Source of the DNA: Oscillospiraceae bacterium
GTDB lineage: Bacteria; Bacillota; Clostridia; Oscillospirales; CAG-272
Length of the DNA stretch: 62,330 bases
Direction of reading: 5' to 3'
NCBI GenBank assembly: GCA_015063645.1
Contig: SVTS01000006.1
Span: 1-62,330, forward strand
The notes under the pieces were generated by a model. That model saw only the letters and a list, made by a program, of their open reading frames with translations, was not told the origin of the DNA and made no database searches. Within the stretch, counting starts at the first letter, position 1. The number at the start of each line of letters is the position of its first letter. Below, piece by piece: positions 34,978 to 43,790 of this stretch. Position numbers and translations under genes: made by a program.

Positions 34978-36429
34978 ATGGATATTATTCAGCATTACGT
35001 TGATCAGTTCAACGCCCGGGATGAGGAAATCTACAAAAACGCCATCGACAATGCCCACGCCGCGGATTGGATGCGGGAGGAGATTCCGGTGTTTGAATGC
35101 CCGGACAAGGAGATGGAACGCACCTATTATTTCCGCTGGTGGACAATGCGCAAGCATCTGAAAATGACGGAGTACGGCTGGGTATTCACGGAGTTTCTGC
35201 CCAAGGTGCCGTGGAGCGGCATGCACAACACCATCAACGCCGCCGTCGGTCACCACATTTACGAAGCACGCTGGCTGAAGAACGGTCAGAAGTATCTCAG
35301 CGATTACATCAACTTCTTTCTCACAAAAAGCGACCGTTCCCATCAGTACAGCGCATGGCTGATCGACGCTGCACTGCAGCTGAGCAAGATCAGCGGCTGT
35401 TATGACTACGGTCCGGATTTTCTGCAGAATCTGTGCGCGTACTACGGAGAATGGGAGAACACACACGCACTGCCGGGCGGCATGTTCTGGTCTCTTGACG
35501 GCTACGATGCCATGGAATTTTCCATCAGCGGAACGCCGGACAGAAAAAAATCCCGCCGCGGCGCACGCCCCACACTGAATGCCTACATGTGTGCGGATGC
35601 CCGGGCTCTGGCGGAATTTGCCCGCCATGCCGGCAATGATGCGCTGGCGGATGCCTATCAGGCTAAATCAGACGCTCTGCGGGAGCAAATCAACACTTCC
35701 CTGTGGGAGGACGGATTCTACCGTGCGTTCCACTATGCGAGCGGTGAGGATACCGCATCACTCTTCGATACGCATAAAGGAGAAAGCCCGCGGGAGCTGA
35801 TCGGCTATATCCCGTGGATGTTTGCCATTCCTCCTGGGGGACGCGAGGATGTCTTTGATCTGCTGGCAGATGAGAACGCATTTTCCTCCCCCTACGGTCT
35901 GACCACGGCGGAACGCTCCCACCCGCGTTTTCTCTATGAAGTGAATCACGAATGTCTGTGGAACGGTTATGTATGGCCCTTCGCCACCGCACAGACGCTG
36001 ACGGCGCTGTATACTGCCATCCGGCATTATCCCGGTGCGCAGAAATACAGAAAACTGTACACGGATCTGCTGCATCAGTATGCGGCAAGCCACACACTTA
36101 CACGCGAGGACGGCACCGTTGTGCCGTGGATCGACGAAGTACGCCATCCTTTGCGAGACGACTGGTCCAGCCGGACGATCCTGCGGGACTGGGGTTGGCG
36201 CGAAAACAAAGGCGGCTATGAACGCGGTAAGGATTACAACCATTCCACTTTTTGCGATTTGGTCATTTCCGGTCTTGTGGGGATAATCGGCGGCGGAGAA
36301 ACGCCGGATGTTCAGCCGAACATTCCCGATGATTGGGAATACTGCCGGCTCAGCGGACTCCATTATCACGGGGATATTTACGATATCACCTATGATATAT
36401 CTGCCGGTCTGCAGGTGACAAAACGATAA
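34978..36429 (+). CDS. GH63/MGH1-like glycosidase
   Basis: 483 residues with an (alpha/alpha)6 barrel of the MGH1-like/GH63 type. Seen: TYYFRWWTMRKHL, VPWSGMHNTINAAVGHHIYE, GMFWSLDGYDAMEFSISG, RPTLNAYMCADARALAEFA, YEVNHECLWNGYVWPFATAQ and the end region GRDYNHSTF-like YERGKDYNHSTFCDLVISGL. The family hydrolyses alpha-glucosides, mannosylglycerate or related compounds. No signal peptide. First gene of an operon with an SDR and a galactonate dehydratase-like enzyme, suggesting release and then oxidation of an aldose. A GGAGG site precedes the ATG. Confidence 0.8.
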   Translation: MDIIQHYVDQFNARDEEIYKNAIDNAHAADWMREEIPVFECPDKEMERTYYFRWWTMRKHLKMTEYGWVFTEFLPKVPWSGMHNTINAAVGHHIYEARWLKNGQKYLSDYINFFLTKSDRSHQYSAWLIDAALQLSKISGCYDYGPDFLQNLCAYYGEWENTHALPGGMFWSLDGYDAMEFSISGTPDRKKSRRGARPTLNAYMCADARALAEFARHAGNDALADAYQAKSDALREQINTSLWEDGFYRAFHYASGEDTASLFDTHKGESPRELIGYIPWMFAIPPGGREDVFDLLADENAFSSPYGLTTAERSHPRFLYEVNHECLWNGYVWPFATAQTLTALYTAIRHYPGAQKYRKLYTDLLHQYAASHTLTREDGTVVPWIDEVRHPLRDDWSSRTILRDWGWRENKGGYERGKDYNHSTFCDLVISGLVGIIGGGETPDVQPNIPDDWEYCRLSGLHYHGDIYDITYDISAGLQVTKR

Positions 36430-36450
36430 AACAGCTTTCGGAGGTATTCT

Positions 36451-37239
36451 ATGAAAACAGAAAATCAGGCGGTTTTTGTGACCGGTGCTTCCCAGGGAAC
36501 GGGGCTCTGCATTGCACGCCGTTTCGCCCGTGAGGGATGGAATGTCATCATCGGAAGCCGCGACGGCGCGGCTGCAAAACGGGCGGCAGACTCTGTCGCT
36601 GAGAAATACGGCGTAACCGCCCTGGGGTATGAAACAGTGATCGGTGATGAAGAAAACGTCCGGTCGATTTTCAGCGATCTGGATAAGCGTGGCATTTTTG
36701 TCCGCACCGTTGTGTTCAACGCCGCCAATTTCGGCATGGGACAGGAATCCCTCACCGTGGATGTGGAGGATTTCATGGGCGTCTTTGCGACCAATGTTGG
36801 TTGGAATTTTATGATCGCACGGCAGGCAGCTCTGCGCATGAAGGAATCCGGCGGCGGCGCACTTGTATTCATCTGCTCCAACACCGCGTACCGCGCAGTG
36901 CATGACCGCTGTGCCTACAGCGCATCCAAGAGTGCCATTATGGGTATGTCCCGCTCCCTCGCGTATGACTGGGGCAAATACGGTATCCGCTCCAACTGTC
37001 TGCTGCCCGGCATGATCAAAACGGAACGCTGGCAGGAAAACCGGAACGGCATCCAGGACTCCATCCTGAACTGTACGCCCATCGGCGACATTGCCGAATT
37101 CGAGGATATTGCCAACGGTGCATGGTATTTCGGCAGCGATCAGTCCGCCAATACCACCGGTTCCGAGTTGATCATCGACGGCGGCAACAGCATTCAGCTG
37201 ATTCCCGATTATGACCGCTGGGCAAACCGGAATGCGTGA
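36451..37239 (+). CDS. Short-chain dehydrogenase/reductase
   Basis: 262 residues. NAD(P) loop VTGASQGTGLCIARRF, VVFNAAN, catalytic Ser in LVFICSNTA, YSASKSA with the Tyr-xxx-Lys pair, then GIRSNCLLPGMIKTERW and a terminal IIDGGNSIQL. These are the classical SDR marks. In this operon it could oxidise galactose or another aldose to the lactone that feeds the following dehydratase. It starts 21 bases after the glycosidase and ends 13 bases before the dehydratase. Confidence 0.92.
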   Translation: MKTENQAVFVTGASQGTGLCIARRFAREGWNVIIGSRDGAAAKRAADSVAEKYGVTALGYETVIGDEENVRSIFSDLDKRGIFVRTVVFNAANFGMGQESLTVDVEDFMGVFATNVGWNFMIARQAALRMKESGGGALVFICSNTAYRAVHDRCAYSASKSAIMGMSRSLAYDWGKYGIRSNCLLPGMIKTERWQENRNGIQDSILNCTPIGDIAEFEDIANGAWYFGSDQSANTTGSELIIDGGNSIQLIPDYDRWANRNA

Positions 37240-37252
37240 GAGGAGAAAGAAA

Positions 37253-38404
37253 ATGAAAATTGTTAAGCTGGAAACATTTCACGTCCGTCCCCGCTGGCTG
37301 TTTCTGAAGATCACTACGGATGAAGGGCTGATCGGATGGGGAGAACCGATTCTGGAGGGACACGGACCTTCCGTGGAAGCGGCTGTTCACGAATTTGAAG
37401 GGGCACTTCTCGGAGAGGATCCGTTTCGGATCGAGCACATCTGGCAGACTTTGTACCGCGGCGGTTTTTACAGGGGCGGTCCCATCATGCTGTCCGCCAT
37501 CAGCGGCATTGAGCAGGCTCTGTGGGATATCAAGGGCAAGTATTACAACATGCCCGTCTATGAAATGCTGGGCGGAAGATGCCGGGATAAGGTACGGATG
37601 TACACCCACGTCAAGCAGGCGGCAATCAAAAAAGGCAACACCGTGGACGAAATGCTTGCCATTGCCCGCCGTCGTCTTGCCCAGGGATACACTGCACTGA
37701 AATATTCTATTATCCCGCCGATTGCATCCATTGACAACAAAGCGGCACTGGACAGCCACATTGACCGCTTTGCACTGGTACGGGAATGTATCGGGGACGG
37801 GATTGATCTGGCAATCGATTTTCACGGGCGTGTCAGTCCTGCCATGGCCGGCAGACTGATCGACGGACTGGAGGAGTATTATCCGTTCTTCATTGAAGAG
37901 CCGGTACTGCCGGAAAACGTGGACTGCATGGTCAAAATCGCGTCCCGGACATCCGTTCCGATCGCCGCCGGTGAGCGTCTGTTCTCCAAGTGGGCATACC
38001 GGGAACTGCTGGAAAAGCAGGCAGTGCAGATTGTTCAGCCGGATCTCTGCCATGTGGGCGGTATCTTTGAAGGACGCAAAATCGCTGCTATGGCGGAGCT
38101 GTATTTCGGCACTGTCGCGCCCCACAATCCTCTGGGACCCATTTCGCTGGCTTCCTGTCTGCAGCTGGATGCCTGCATGCCGAACTTTCTTGCGCAGGAA
38201 CATCCGGGCATGGACGGCGGTGAGGATCTGGGCGTCGGCTATCTGAAAGAACCGTTTGTCATTGAGAACGGCTATATTCAGGTGACGGACAAGCCCGGTC
38301 TCGGCATTGAAGTGGATGAGGAAGCACTGAAGGACAAAATCTACGACGGCAAGTGGGAAACGCCCCGTCTGTATTTTGAAGACGGAAGTCTTGCTGACTG
38401 GTAA
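37253..38404 (+). CDS. dgoD: D-galactonate dehydratase-like enolase-superfamily enzyme
   Basis: 383 residues. The N-terminal cap RPRWLFLKITTDEGLIGWGE is characteristic of galactonate dehydratase. In the barrel, metal ligands lie in LAIDFHGRVSP (Asp), FIEEPVLPEN (Glu) and IAAGERLFSK (Glu), and the catalytic His in APHNPLGPISLA. It removes water from an aldonic acid to give 2-keto-3-deoxy-galactonate. The substrate is inferred from these signatures; other aldonates are possible. AGGAG stands before the ATG at 37253. Last gene of the GH63-like/SDR operon. Confidence 0.85.
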   Translation: MKIVKLETFHVRPRWLFLKITTDEGLIGWGEPILEGHGPSVEAAVHEFEGALLGEDPFRIEHIWQTLYRGGFYRGGPIMLSAISGIEQALWDIKGKYYNMPVYEMLGGRCRDKVRMYTHVKQAAIKKGNTVDEMLAIARRRLAQGYTALKYSIIPPIASIDNKAALDSHIDRFALVRECIGDGIDLAIDFHGRVSPAMAGRLIDGLEEYYPFFIEEPVLPENVDCMVKIASRTSVPIAAGERLFSKWAYRELLEKQAVQIVQPDLCHVGGIFEGRKIAAMAELYFGTVAPHNPLGPISLASCLQLDACMPNFLAQEHPGMDGGEDLGVGYLKEPFVIENGYIQVTDKPGLGIEVDEEALKDKIYDGKWETPRLYFEDGSLADW

Positions 38405-38407
38405 TCA

Positions 38408-38438
38408 AAAAGCTGTGCGGATAAACCGCACAGCTTTT
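38408..38438. terminator. Bidirectional terminator
   Basis: A 13-bp perfect stem (38408-38420/38426-38438) with A and T runs outside it, between the convergent dgoD and NSS genes. Confidence 0.85.
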
Positions 38439-38441
38439 CTG

Positions 38442-39797
38442 TTAAATTTTGAAGATACCGAACACGTCCAGCAGCGAGGAGATCAGAATCAGCACGATGC
38501 AGATCGGTGCCACATACTTGATCATCACTGTGAACAGTTTTTTGCGCTTGAAAGTACCGGAGCTTTCCACCTCGTCGATCAGCGACTGGGGTTTGATCAC
38601 GTAGCCGATAAACACGCAGGTGAGGAACGCCACCACGGGCATCATCACGCTGTTGCTGACAAAATCGAAGAAATCCAGCATCTGCATACCGATGATCTTG
38701 AACTCAGACCAGATACTGTAGCCGAAGCATGAGATCAGACCGAGAATCACACAGCCGATAAACACATACAGACAGCAGATCTTCCGACCAACGTGCAGTT
38801 TATCACAGATGATCGAAACCACGGTTTCCATCAGGGAAATGGAGGAAGTCAGCGCTGCAAGGAAGACCATTACAAAGAATGCCAGACCGATAAAACGACC
38901 GCCGATCATGCTGTCAAACACTTTGGGCAGAACCGCAAACATCAGGCTGGGACCTTTGCCCAGTGCCTCGGGAGTACCGCCGGAAAAAACGAATACGCCG
39001 GGAATGATCATCATACCGGCAAGGAAAGCGATGCCGGTATCAAAGATTTCAATCTGCGTGGTGGCAGATTCGATGCTGACGTCCTTCTTCATGTACGAAC
39101 CGTAGGTAATCATAATGCCCATCGCCAGAGACATGGAATAGAACAACTGTCCCATTGCTGCCAGCACCGTCGTCGCGGAGAATTTGGAGAAATCGGGCAG
39201 GAGGTAGTACTTCACACCCTCCATCGCGCCGGGCAGAAATATGGAATAAACCGCAATGAACAGCGACAGAATTACAAGCACAGGCATCAGGAATTTGCTG
39301 ACCTTTTCCACGCCCTTTTCCACGCCGAACAGTACGATCAGTGCGGTCAGGATGATGTACAGCATAAACCAAACAACGGGTTCAGCCGCCGAGGATATAA
39401 AACCGCCGAAAAATCCGTCCTGTGCCGCCTCCCCTACCTGTCCAAGCGCAAATACAGACGTATACTTCATTACCCAGCCGCCGATTGCGGAATAGTACGG
39501 CAGGATGATCATGGGGATCAACGCGGCAAGATAGCCGATAAAGGCATATTTTTTATTCAGAGAACGGAATGCGCCGATAGCGCTGAGTCCGGTTTTCCGT
39601 CCGATGGCAATTTCACCGACCATCAAAGCAAAACCGAATGTAACCGCAAGAATAATATACACAAGCAGAAAAATTCCGCCGCCGTATTTCGCTGCCAGAT
39701 AAGGGAAACGGTAAATATTTCCCAGACCTACGGCAGAACCGGCAGCAGCAAGTACAAAGCCCAGCTTACCGGTAAAGCTGCCTCTCTTTTCACCCAT
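38442..39797 (-). CDS. Sodium-dependent transporter, NSS (SNF) family
   Basis: 451 residues and about eleven membrane helices. First helix AAAGSAVGLGNIYRFPYLAA carries the unwound sodium site, followed by YGGGIFLLVYIILAVTFGFA. A paralogue of 19146-20519, sharing the motifs but clearly diverged. It should import an amino acid or similar solute with sodium. It is monocistronic, with promoter TTGCAT-N17-TATAAT near 39830, and AGGAG before the start. Confidence 0.9.
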   Translation of the reverse strand: MGEKRGSFTGKLGFVLAAAGSAVGLGNIYRFPYLAAKYGGGIFLLVYIILAVTFGFALMVGEIAIGRKTGLSAIGAFRSLNKKYAFIGYLAALIPMIILPYYSAIGGWVMKYTSVFALGQVGEAAQDGFFGGFISSAAEPVVWFMLYIILTALIVLFGVEKGVEKVSKFLMPVLVILSLFIAVYSIFLPGAMEGVKYYLLPDFSKFSATTVLAAMGQLFYSMSLAMGIMITYGSYMKKDVSIESATTQIEIFDTGIAFLAGMMIIPGVFVFSGGTPEALGKGPSLMFAVLPKVFDSMIGGRFIGLAFFVMVFLAALTSSISLMETVVSIICDKLHVGRKICCLYVFIGCVILGLISCFGYSIWSEFKIIGMQMLDFFDFVSNSVMMPVVAFLTCVFIGYVIKPQSLIDEVESSGTFKRKKLFTVMIKYVAPICIVLILISSLLDVFGIFKI

Positions 39798-39902
39798 AGA
39801 AATATCTCCTTAATAAAATATCTTCAAAATTATATCACAATCGAAAGAAAAATGCAATAGTTTTGCGGCAATTAGCAAAAGCAATCAAATCCGTCCGCAC
39901 AC

Positions 39903-39931
39903 TTGACGGAATTGAATTTCTGCGATATAAT
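39903..39931 (+). promoter_or_regulatory. Promoter of the AGE/phosphorylase pair
   Basis: TTGACG (39903-39908), 17 bp, TATAAT (39926-39931), divergent from the NSS gene. Confidence 0.7.
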
Positions 39932-39971
39932 TATAGAAGTGAAAACATCCTGCAAAGTGAGGTTATGATTC

Positions 39972-41141
39972 GTGAAAGATTTATTCAAGAAATACTATGC
40001 GCAGTACGCCCGCACGCTGAACGAGGAAGTTATGCCCTTCTGGCTGCGCTATTCCGCCGATGAAACCGGTGCCATCAACAACTGTCTGGCGGAGGACGGA
40101 ACGGTTCTCTCCCGTGATCGCTACATCTGGTCCCAGGGACGTGCGCTGTGGACTTTTTCCGCCATGTATAACCGAATTGAAAAAAAGCAGGAATACCTGG
40201 ACCGTGCGGACGGACTCTTCCGCTATCTGAAATCCACCGGCAGAGCGTCGGACGGAAAATGGAATTATCTGTACACCGGTGACGGTGAGCTTCTGGAGGG
40301 GGATGTCAGCATTTATGTGGACGGATTCGTCCTTGCCGGCATGACCGAGTATTATGCTGTCACAGGAAATGAAGAGGCGAAGCAGATCGCGCTGGACATC
40401 TATGCGAACACGCTCGACCGTCTCGGCAGACCCGGCAGCTACAAAGTCGCGCCCTATGTGATTCCCGAAGGGATGAAGACGCACGGTGTCAACATGATCT
40501 TTGCTTTCTTCTATGACTGTCTCGGTCGAGTTTTGGGACGCGATGACATCCGCGCTGAGGCGTACAAGCTGGCGTGCGAGGTGCTGGATAAATTCTACGT
40601 CAGAGAAAAAGACGCCATTCTGGAATTCGTCAATGTGGACGGCAGCTTTTCCGACACTCCTGAAGGACGCGCCTGTGTTCCGGGACACGCCATCGAATGC
40701 ATGTGGTTCCTGATCAACATTTTTGAAACATACGGAGATACGGAGAAAATCCGTCTCTGCTGCGCTCTGATCCGCCGCCATATTGAGCTGGCATACGACG
40801 CGGAGAAAGGCGGTCTCCGTCTTGCTCTGGATATCGACGGAAAAGAGCCCTGCTTCTGGAACAAGCCTACCTACAAACCCTGGTGGGTACAGCTGGAAAC
40901 GCTGGTGGCAACAGCGTATGCGTACAAGCACACCGGCGATACCTGGTTCCTCGAAATGCATAAGAAAGTGAACGAGTACACCTTTGCCCACTATCCAACC
41001 GGATACGGTGACTGGTACAACTGGCTGGACAAGGACGGCAATATCGGTGAAAGCGCTGCCCTGCCCGTCAAGGATCCGTTCCATCTGCCCCGTGCGCTGA
41101 TGTTTCTCTGCCGTCTGTTCGGCGAGGAGTTGACAGAATGA
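39972..41141 (+). CDS. AGE-family sugar epimerase/isomerase
   Basis: 389 residues of an (alpha/alpha)6 barrel as in N-acylglucosamine 2-epimerase and cellobiose 2-epimerase. Seen: WSQGRALWTFSAMYNRI, CVPGHAIECMWFLINIF (the catalytic His and Glu), NKPTYKPWWVQLETLVATAY and YGDWYNWLDKDGNIGES. The start is the GTG at 39972, with GAGG upstream; the nearby ATG at 39965 is out of frame. It interconverts epimeric sugars such as GlcNAc/ManNAc or glucose/mannose residues. It overlaps the nucleoside phosphorylase by four bases. Confidence 0.88.
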   Translation: MKDLFKKYYAQYARTLNEEVMPFWLRYSADETGAINNCLAEDGTVLSRDRYIWSQGRALWTFSAMYNRIEKKQEYLDRADGLFRYLKSTGRASDGKWNYLYTGDGELLEGDVSIYVDGFVLAGMTEYYAVTGNEEAKQIALDIYANTLDRLGRPGSYKVAPYVIPEGMKTHGVNMIFAFFYDCLGRVLGRDDIRAEAYKLACEVLDKFYVREKDAILEFVNVDGSFSDTPEGRACVPGHAIECMWFLINIFETYGDTEKIRLCCALIRRHIELAYDAEKGGLRLALDIDGKEPCFWNKPTYKPWWVQLETLVATAYAYKHTGDTWFLEMHKKVNEYTFAHYPTGYGDWYNWLDKDGNIGESAALPVKDPFHLPRALMFLCRLFGEELTE

Positions 41142-41920
41142 TTCTGGAAGAATTTGATCCGACGCCAACCGCGGTGATCAATCCGGACATGATCGTACAG
41201 CCCATCCCGGATTTCCCGGATGTGACGGTCTCCTGCTTTTCAGAAAAGCTGTTTGCCAATGTGCTCCGTTTCTTTGAGCCTGTACAGATCGGCACGGTGC
41301 ATTCGGCAGTGGGACTGAATCCCATCTATGCGGTAACGTACAAAGGCGAGCGTTTTGCATTCTATCAATCCTATGTAGGCGAGCCGAAGTGTATCAATGA
41401 TTATGAGGACATCATAGCGATGGGCAGCCGCACTCTGATTCTGCTGGGCAACTGCGGTGTGCTGGACAGCGCCATTCAGGACTGCGGAATTATTATCCCG
41501 ACAAAAGCGATCCGGGACGAGGGATGCAGTTATCACTATGCCCCCGCGTCGGACATGATCGATGTGAACATCCGGTATACCGATCTTTTCAAGGAGGTTC
41601 TGCGGGAGGCAGGCTATCCCTTTGTGGAAGGGATCACCTGGACAACGGATGCCTGTTACCGCGAGACGCGTGAAAAAGTACAGCGAAGACGGAATCAGGG
41701 CGCTGTCTGTGTAGAGATGGAATGTGCCGGCATGCAGGCTCTGTGCAATTTCCGAGGCACGGATTTCTTCCAGTTCTTCTATGCGGGAGACAATCTGGAT
41801 CACTCCGACTGGCAGCCCCGCAGTCTTTCCGGAGATGTCTGTCTGGATGACAAAAGCAAAATCGCGCTTCTTGCGTTTGAGTTGGGATTGAAAATCAAAG
41901 AACAACGGCGCAAACAGTAA
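41138..41920 (+). CDS. Nucleoside phosphorylase
   Basis: 260 residues of the PNP/UDP phosphorylase fold. Seen: LILLGNCGVLDS (the glycine-rich ribose/phosphate strand), IIIPTKAIRDEGCSYHY, and GAVCVEMECAGMQALC with the paired Glu residues that hold the ribose. It splits purine or pyrimidine nucleosides with phosphate. The ATGA overlap with the epimerase gene (41138-41141) shows coupling, although the functional link is not clear. Confidence 0.9.
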   Translation: MILEEFDPTPTAVINPDMIVQPIPDFPDVTVSCFSEKLFANVLRFFEPVQIGTVHSAVGLNPIYAVTYKGERFAFYQSYVGEPKCINDYEDIIAMGSRTLILLGNCGVLDSAIQDCGIIIPTKAIRDEGCSYHYAPASDMIDVNIRYTDLFKEVLREAGYPFVEGITWTTDACYRETREKVQRRRNQGAVCVEMECAGMQALCNFRGTDFFQFFYAGDNLDHSDWQPRSLSGDVCLDDKSKIALLAFELGLKIKEQRRKQ

Positions 41921-41924
41921 AAAC

Positions 41925-41952
41925 AACCGCTTCCTGCAGACAGGAAGCGGTT
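41925..41952. terminator. Bidirectional terminator
   Basis: A 12-bp perfect stem (41925-41936/41941-41952) with a 4-nt loop, between the convergent phosphorylase and GNAT genes. Confidence 0.8.
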
Positions 41953-41957
41953 TCGCT

Positions 41958-42443
41958 TTACAGTTCCTGATAATAATCGATCGACGGGCGTCCGCGTTTG
42001 AAGCCCGCCTTCTCGTAGGCGCGTCTTGCAGGCGCGTGTCCGTCATCGAGCCCGGTATGAACGGTCACATACAGCATGCCTTCCTCACGCATTTTTTCCT
42101 TGACAAATTCATACATTTTCGGAGCGATGCCCATTCCGCGGCAATCGGGATCCACGGCGTTCAGGCTGATATGTCCCAGTTTCTTCTCAGGACTCAGGCG
42201 GTAGCCGATAAAGCCGACCACTTTTCCGTCCAGAATCGCCACATAGCCCCGGTCACCTTCCAGCATTTTCAGCACAGCTGACCGTTTCAGTTCTGCCCAG
42301 TCGCTGAACAGAGCCGCATGAAGCTCCTCGCCAAGATCTCGTTTTGCCACCGCATGGATTGCCTCCCATGCCCGCACGGCTATTTTCCCTGCTGCTTCCA
42401 TATGCTCCGGCTGTGCACGGACAATCTGTACTTCACTGCTCAT
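41958..42443 (-). CDS. GNAT-family N-acetyltransferase
   Basis: 161 residues. IVRAQPEHMEAAGKIAVRAW opens the fold; YVAILDGKVVGFIGYRL is the central strand, and LNAVDPDCRGMGIAPKMYEF contains the acetyl-CoA loop (RGMGIA). The C-terminal ARRAYEKAGFKRGRPSIDYY is typical. The ATG at 42443 follows GAGGATGG; a longer in-frame extension into the divergent promoter was not accepted. The acceptor is unknown (amino acid, amine or protein N-terminus). Promoter TTGCAA-N17-TATAAT on the minus strand. Confidence 0.9.
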   Translation of the reverse strand: MSSEVQIVRAQPEHMEAAGKIAVRAWEAIHAVAKRDLGEELHAALFSDWAELKRSAVLKMLEGDRGYVAILDGKVVGFIGYRLSPEKKLGHISLNAVDPDCRGMGIAPKMYEFVKEKMREEGMLYVTVHTGLDDGHAPARRAYEKAGFKRGRPSIDYYQEL

Positions 42444-42507
42444 ATTTTCACCATCCTCTTTTTTTATCATTATAGCACATGAGCCCGGCATTTGCAAGGG
42501 AAAGTTC

Positions 42508-42536
42508 TTTACAAATCCGCAGTTTCGTGCTATAAT
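42508..42536 (+). promoter_or_regulatory. Promoter of the AraC gene at 42570
   Basis: TTTACA (42508-42513), 17 bp, TATAAT (42531-42536), in the 126-bp gap shared with the divergent GNAT gene. Confidence 0.65.
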
Positions 42537-42569
42537 TGCATTATAATTTTGCAGGACGGAACGTGTATT

Positions 42570-43376
42570 ATGAATCAGCCATTCCACGATCTTCTGGAAA
42601 TCGATGTCCGGATCACAGAAATCATCAACGTACTGAGCCGCACCTATCCACACGGTTGGAAATATAATCCCATAGGCAGACGTTCACACGCCGCACTGTA
42701 TTACATCCGTTCCGGCGTTTTTTCGCTGCAGAACAACGCGGTCTCCATCACGGCGGAACGCGGGAGTGTCCTTCTGCTGGATTATGACTCTCCCGAAATA
42801 CGCGCCAATTCCGGCACCGGCAATCTGGATGCGGATATTATCTGTTTCCACACTGAAAACCGGATCCTGCCGGGAGTCACTCCGCTCGTCGTACAGGATG
42901 ACGACAGCAGACATTACCAAAATCTTTTCCGGCAGGCTGTCCACGTATATGCGGAGCACGGCGTAGCCTACAAGCTGAAAGTCCGTTCTCTGATTGAGAG
43001 CATTCTGCACAGTATGCTCAATGACGCAGCGGGCTCCAGCATACTGACTACCACAAACCGCAAATTGCTCACAGCCGTACAGTACATCCACACACATATG
43101 CATGAAAAGATCACAGCAGAGGATCTCTGCCGCATCACGCACTACAGCGAATCACATCTCCGCCGTCTTTTCATCAAGGAATTCGGAATGTCACCCATGG
43201 AATATGTAAACACCCAGCGCATGGAAACCGCCAAAAAACTTCTCCGCAATGAATATATCACGATTCAGGAGGTTGCTCTGGCGGTCGGATTCCACAGCAG
43301 TTCCCATTTCATCCGCATATTCTCCCAGTATGCGTCCATGACTCCGGGACAGTACAGAGAAGCGTATGCCGAGTAG
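42570..43376 (+). CDS. AraC-family regulator
   Basis: 268 residues. The sensor half contains HGWKYNPIGRRSHAALYYI and VSITAERGSVLLLDYDSP. The DNA-binding half has LCRITHYSESHLRRLFIKEF and ALAVGFHSSSHFIRIFSQYA. The start at 42570 follows AGGACGGA. It stands immediately left of the six-unit array but differs in its sensor domain from the array's regulators. Its own terminator stem seems cut short by the element beginning at 43416. Confidence 0.9.
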   Translation: MNQPFHDLLEIDVRITEIINVLSRTYPHGWKYNPIGRRSHAALYYIRSGVFSLQNNAVSITAERGSVLLLDYDSPEIRANSGTGNLDADIICFHTENRILPGVTPLVVQDDDSRHYQNLFRQAVHVYAEHGVAYKLKVRSLIESILHSMLNDAAGSSILTTTNRKLLTAVQYIHTHMHEKITAEDLCRITHYSESHLRRLFIKEFGMSPMEYVNTQRMETAKKLLRNEYITIQEVALAVGFHSSSHFIRIFSQYASMTPGQYREAYAE

Positions 43377-43399
43377 CTATGCCCTATTGTTAAAAAAAG

Positions 43400-43417
43400 T
43401 TCCTGCTGACGCAGGAA
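43400..43417 (+). terminator. Truncated terminator stem
   Basis: TTCCTGC (43400-43406) pairs with GCAGGAA (43411-43417), preceded by A7. The T run expected after the stem is missing because the inverted-repeat element starts at 43416. Confidence 0.5.
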
Positions 43418-43469
43418 TGTCATTAACTTAAGGATGTGGATACATCAAAATAACCAAATTCAGCCTTTT

Positions 43470-43532
43470 CCGCGGCGAATGCCGCGGGCAGGGGAAAGGA
43501 CCATCTCAGGCGCCGAAGTTCCTTTCCCCTGC
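43470..43532 (+). repeat. Conserved-loop stem-loop, copy 1
   Basis: A short hairpin (43470-43476/43481-43487) directly followed by a 13-bp stem, 43488-43500/43520-43532, whose 19-nt loop (43501-43519) reads CCATCTCAGGCGCCGAAGT. Copies 2 and 3 have the same loop, except for a few positions, but different stem sequences. Confidence 0.75.
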
Positions 43533-43585
43533 ACCCCAATCTCCTTGGCTTGATAGTTAGTTTTAGACAACATACATAAATTTTC

Positions 43586-43618
43586 GCCCGGAACTTCACC
43601 ATAGGTGAAGTTCCGGGC
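43586..43618 (+). terminator. 15-bp perfect hairpin with T run inside the element
   Basis: Arms 43586-43600 and 43604-43618, 3-nt loop, then a T run from 43622. It has the form of an intrinsic terminator, but no gene precedes it. Confidence 0.6.
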
Positions 43619-43673
43619 ATCTTTTTTTGTTGAATATGTCTACACAATTTGTCAGAGGCAAGGAGACAGGGGT

Positions 43674-43735
43674 GGCGGGGGAGGAAACTTCGCCGTGTGA
43701 GATGGTTCCTCCCCCGCCTCGCCGCGTTAGCGGCG
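43674..43735 (-). repeat. Conserved-loop stem-loop, copy 2 (inverted)
   Basis: A 13-bp stem (43674-43686/43706-43718); the loop 43687-43705 reads on the minus strand CCATCTCACACGGCGAAGT. The companion hairpin 43720-43725/43730-43735 has loop GTTA. The order companion hairpin, then stem-loop, is kept on the minus strand. Confidence 0.75.
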
Positions 43736-43790
43736 AAAAAAGCTGCACTTGTGCATATTGTATACAGTATGTGCTTAAGTTAATGACATT

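Larger units (their letters stand above)
43416..43790. mobile_element. 375-bp non-coding element with 17-bp terminal inverted repeats
   Basis: AATGTCATTAACTTAAG at 43416-43432 recurs inverted at 43774-43790 without mismatch. The inside has no credible gene but four strong hairpins: 43470-43487, the conserved-loop stem-loop 43488-43532, a 15-bp perfect hairpin 43586-43618 followed by a T run, and the inverted conserved-loop copy 43674-43718 with its companion hairpin 43720-43735. The layout is that of a MITE-like, non-autonomous mobile element. No target duplication is seen. Confidence 0.65.
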
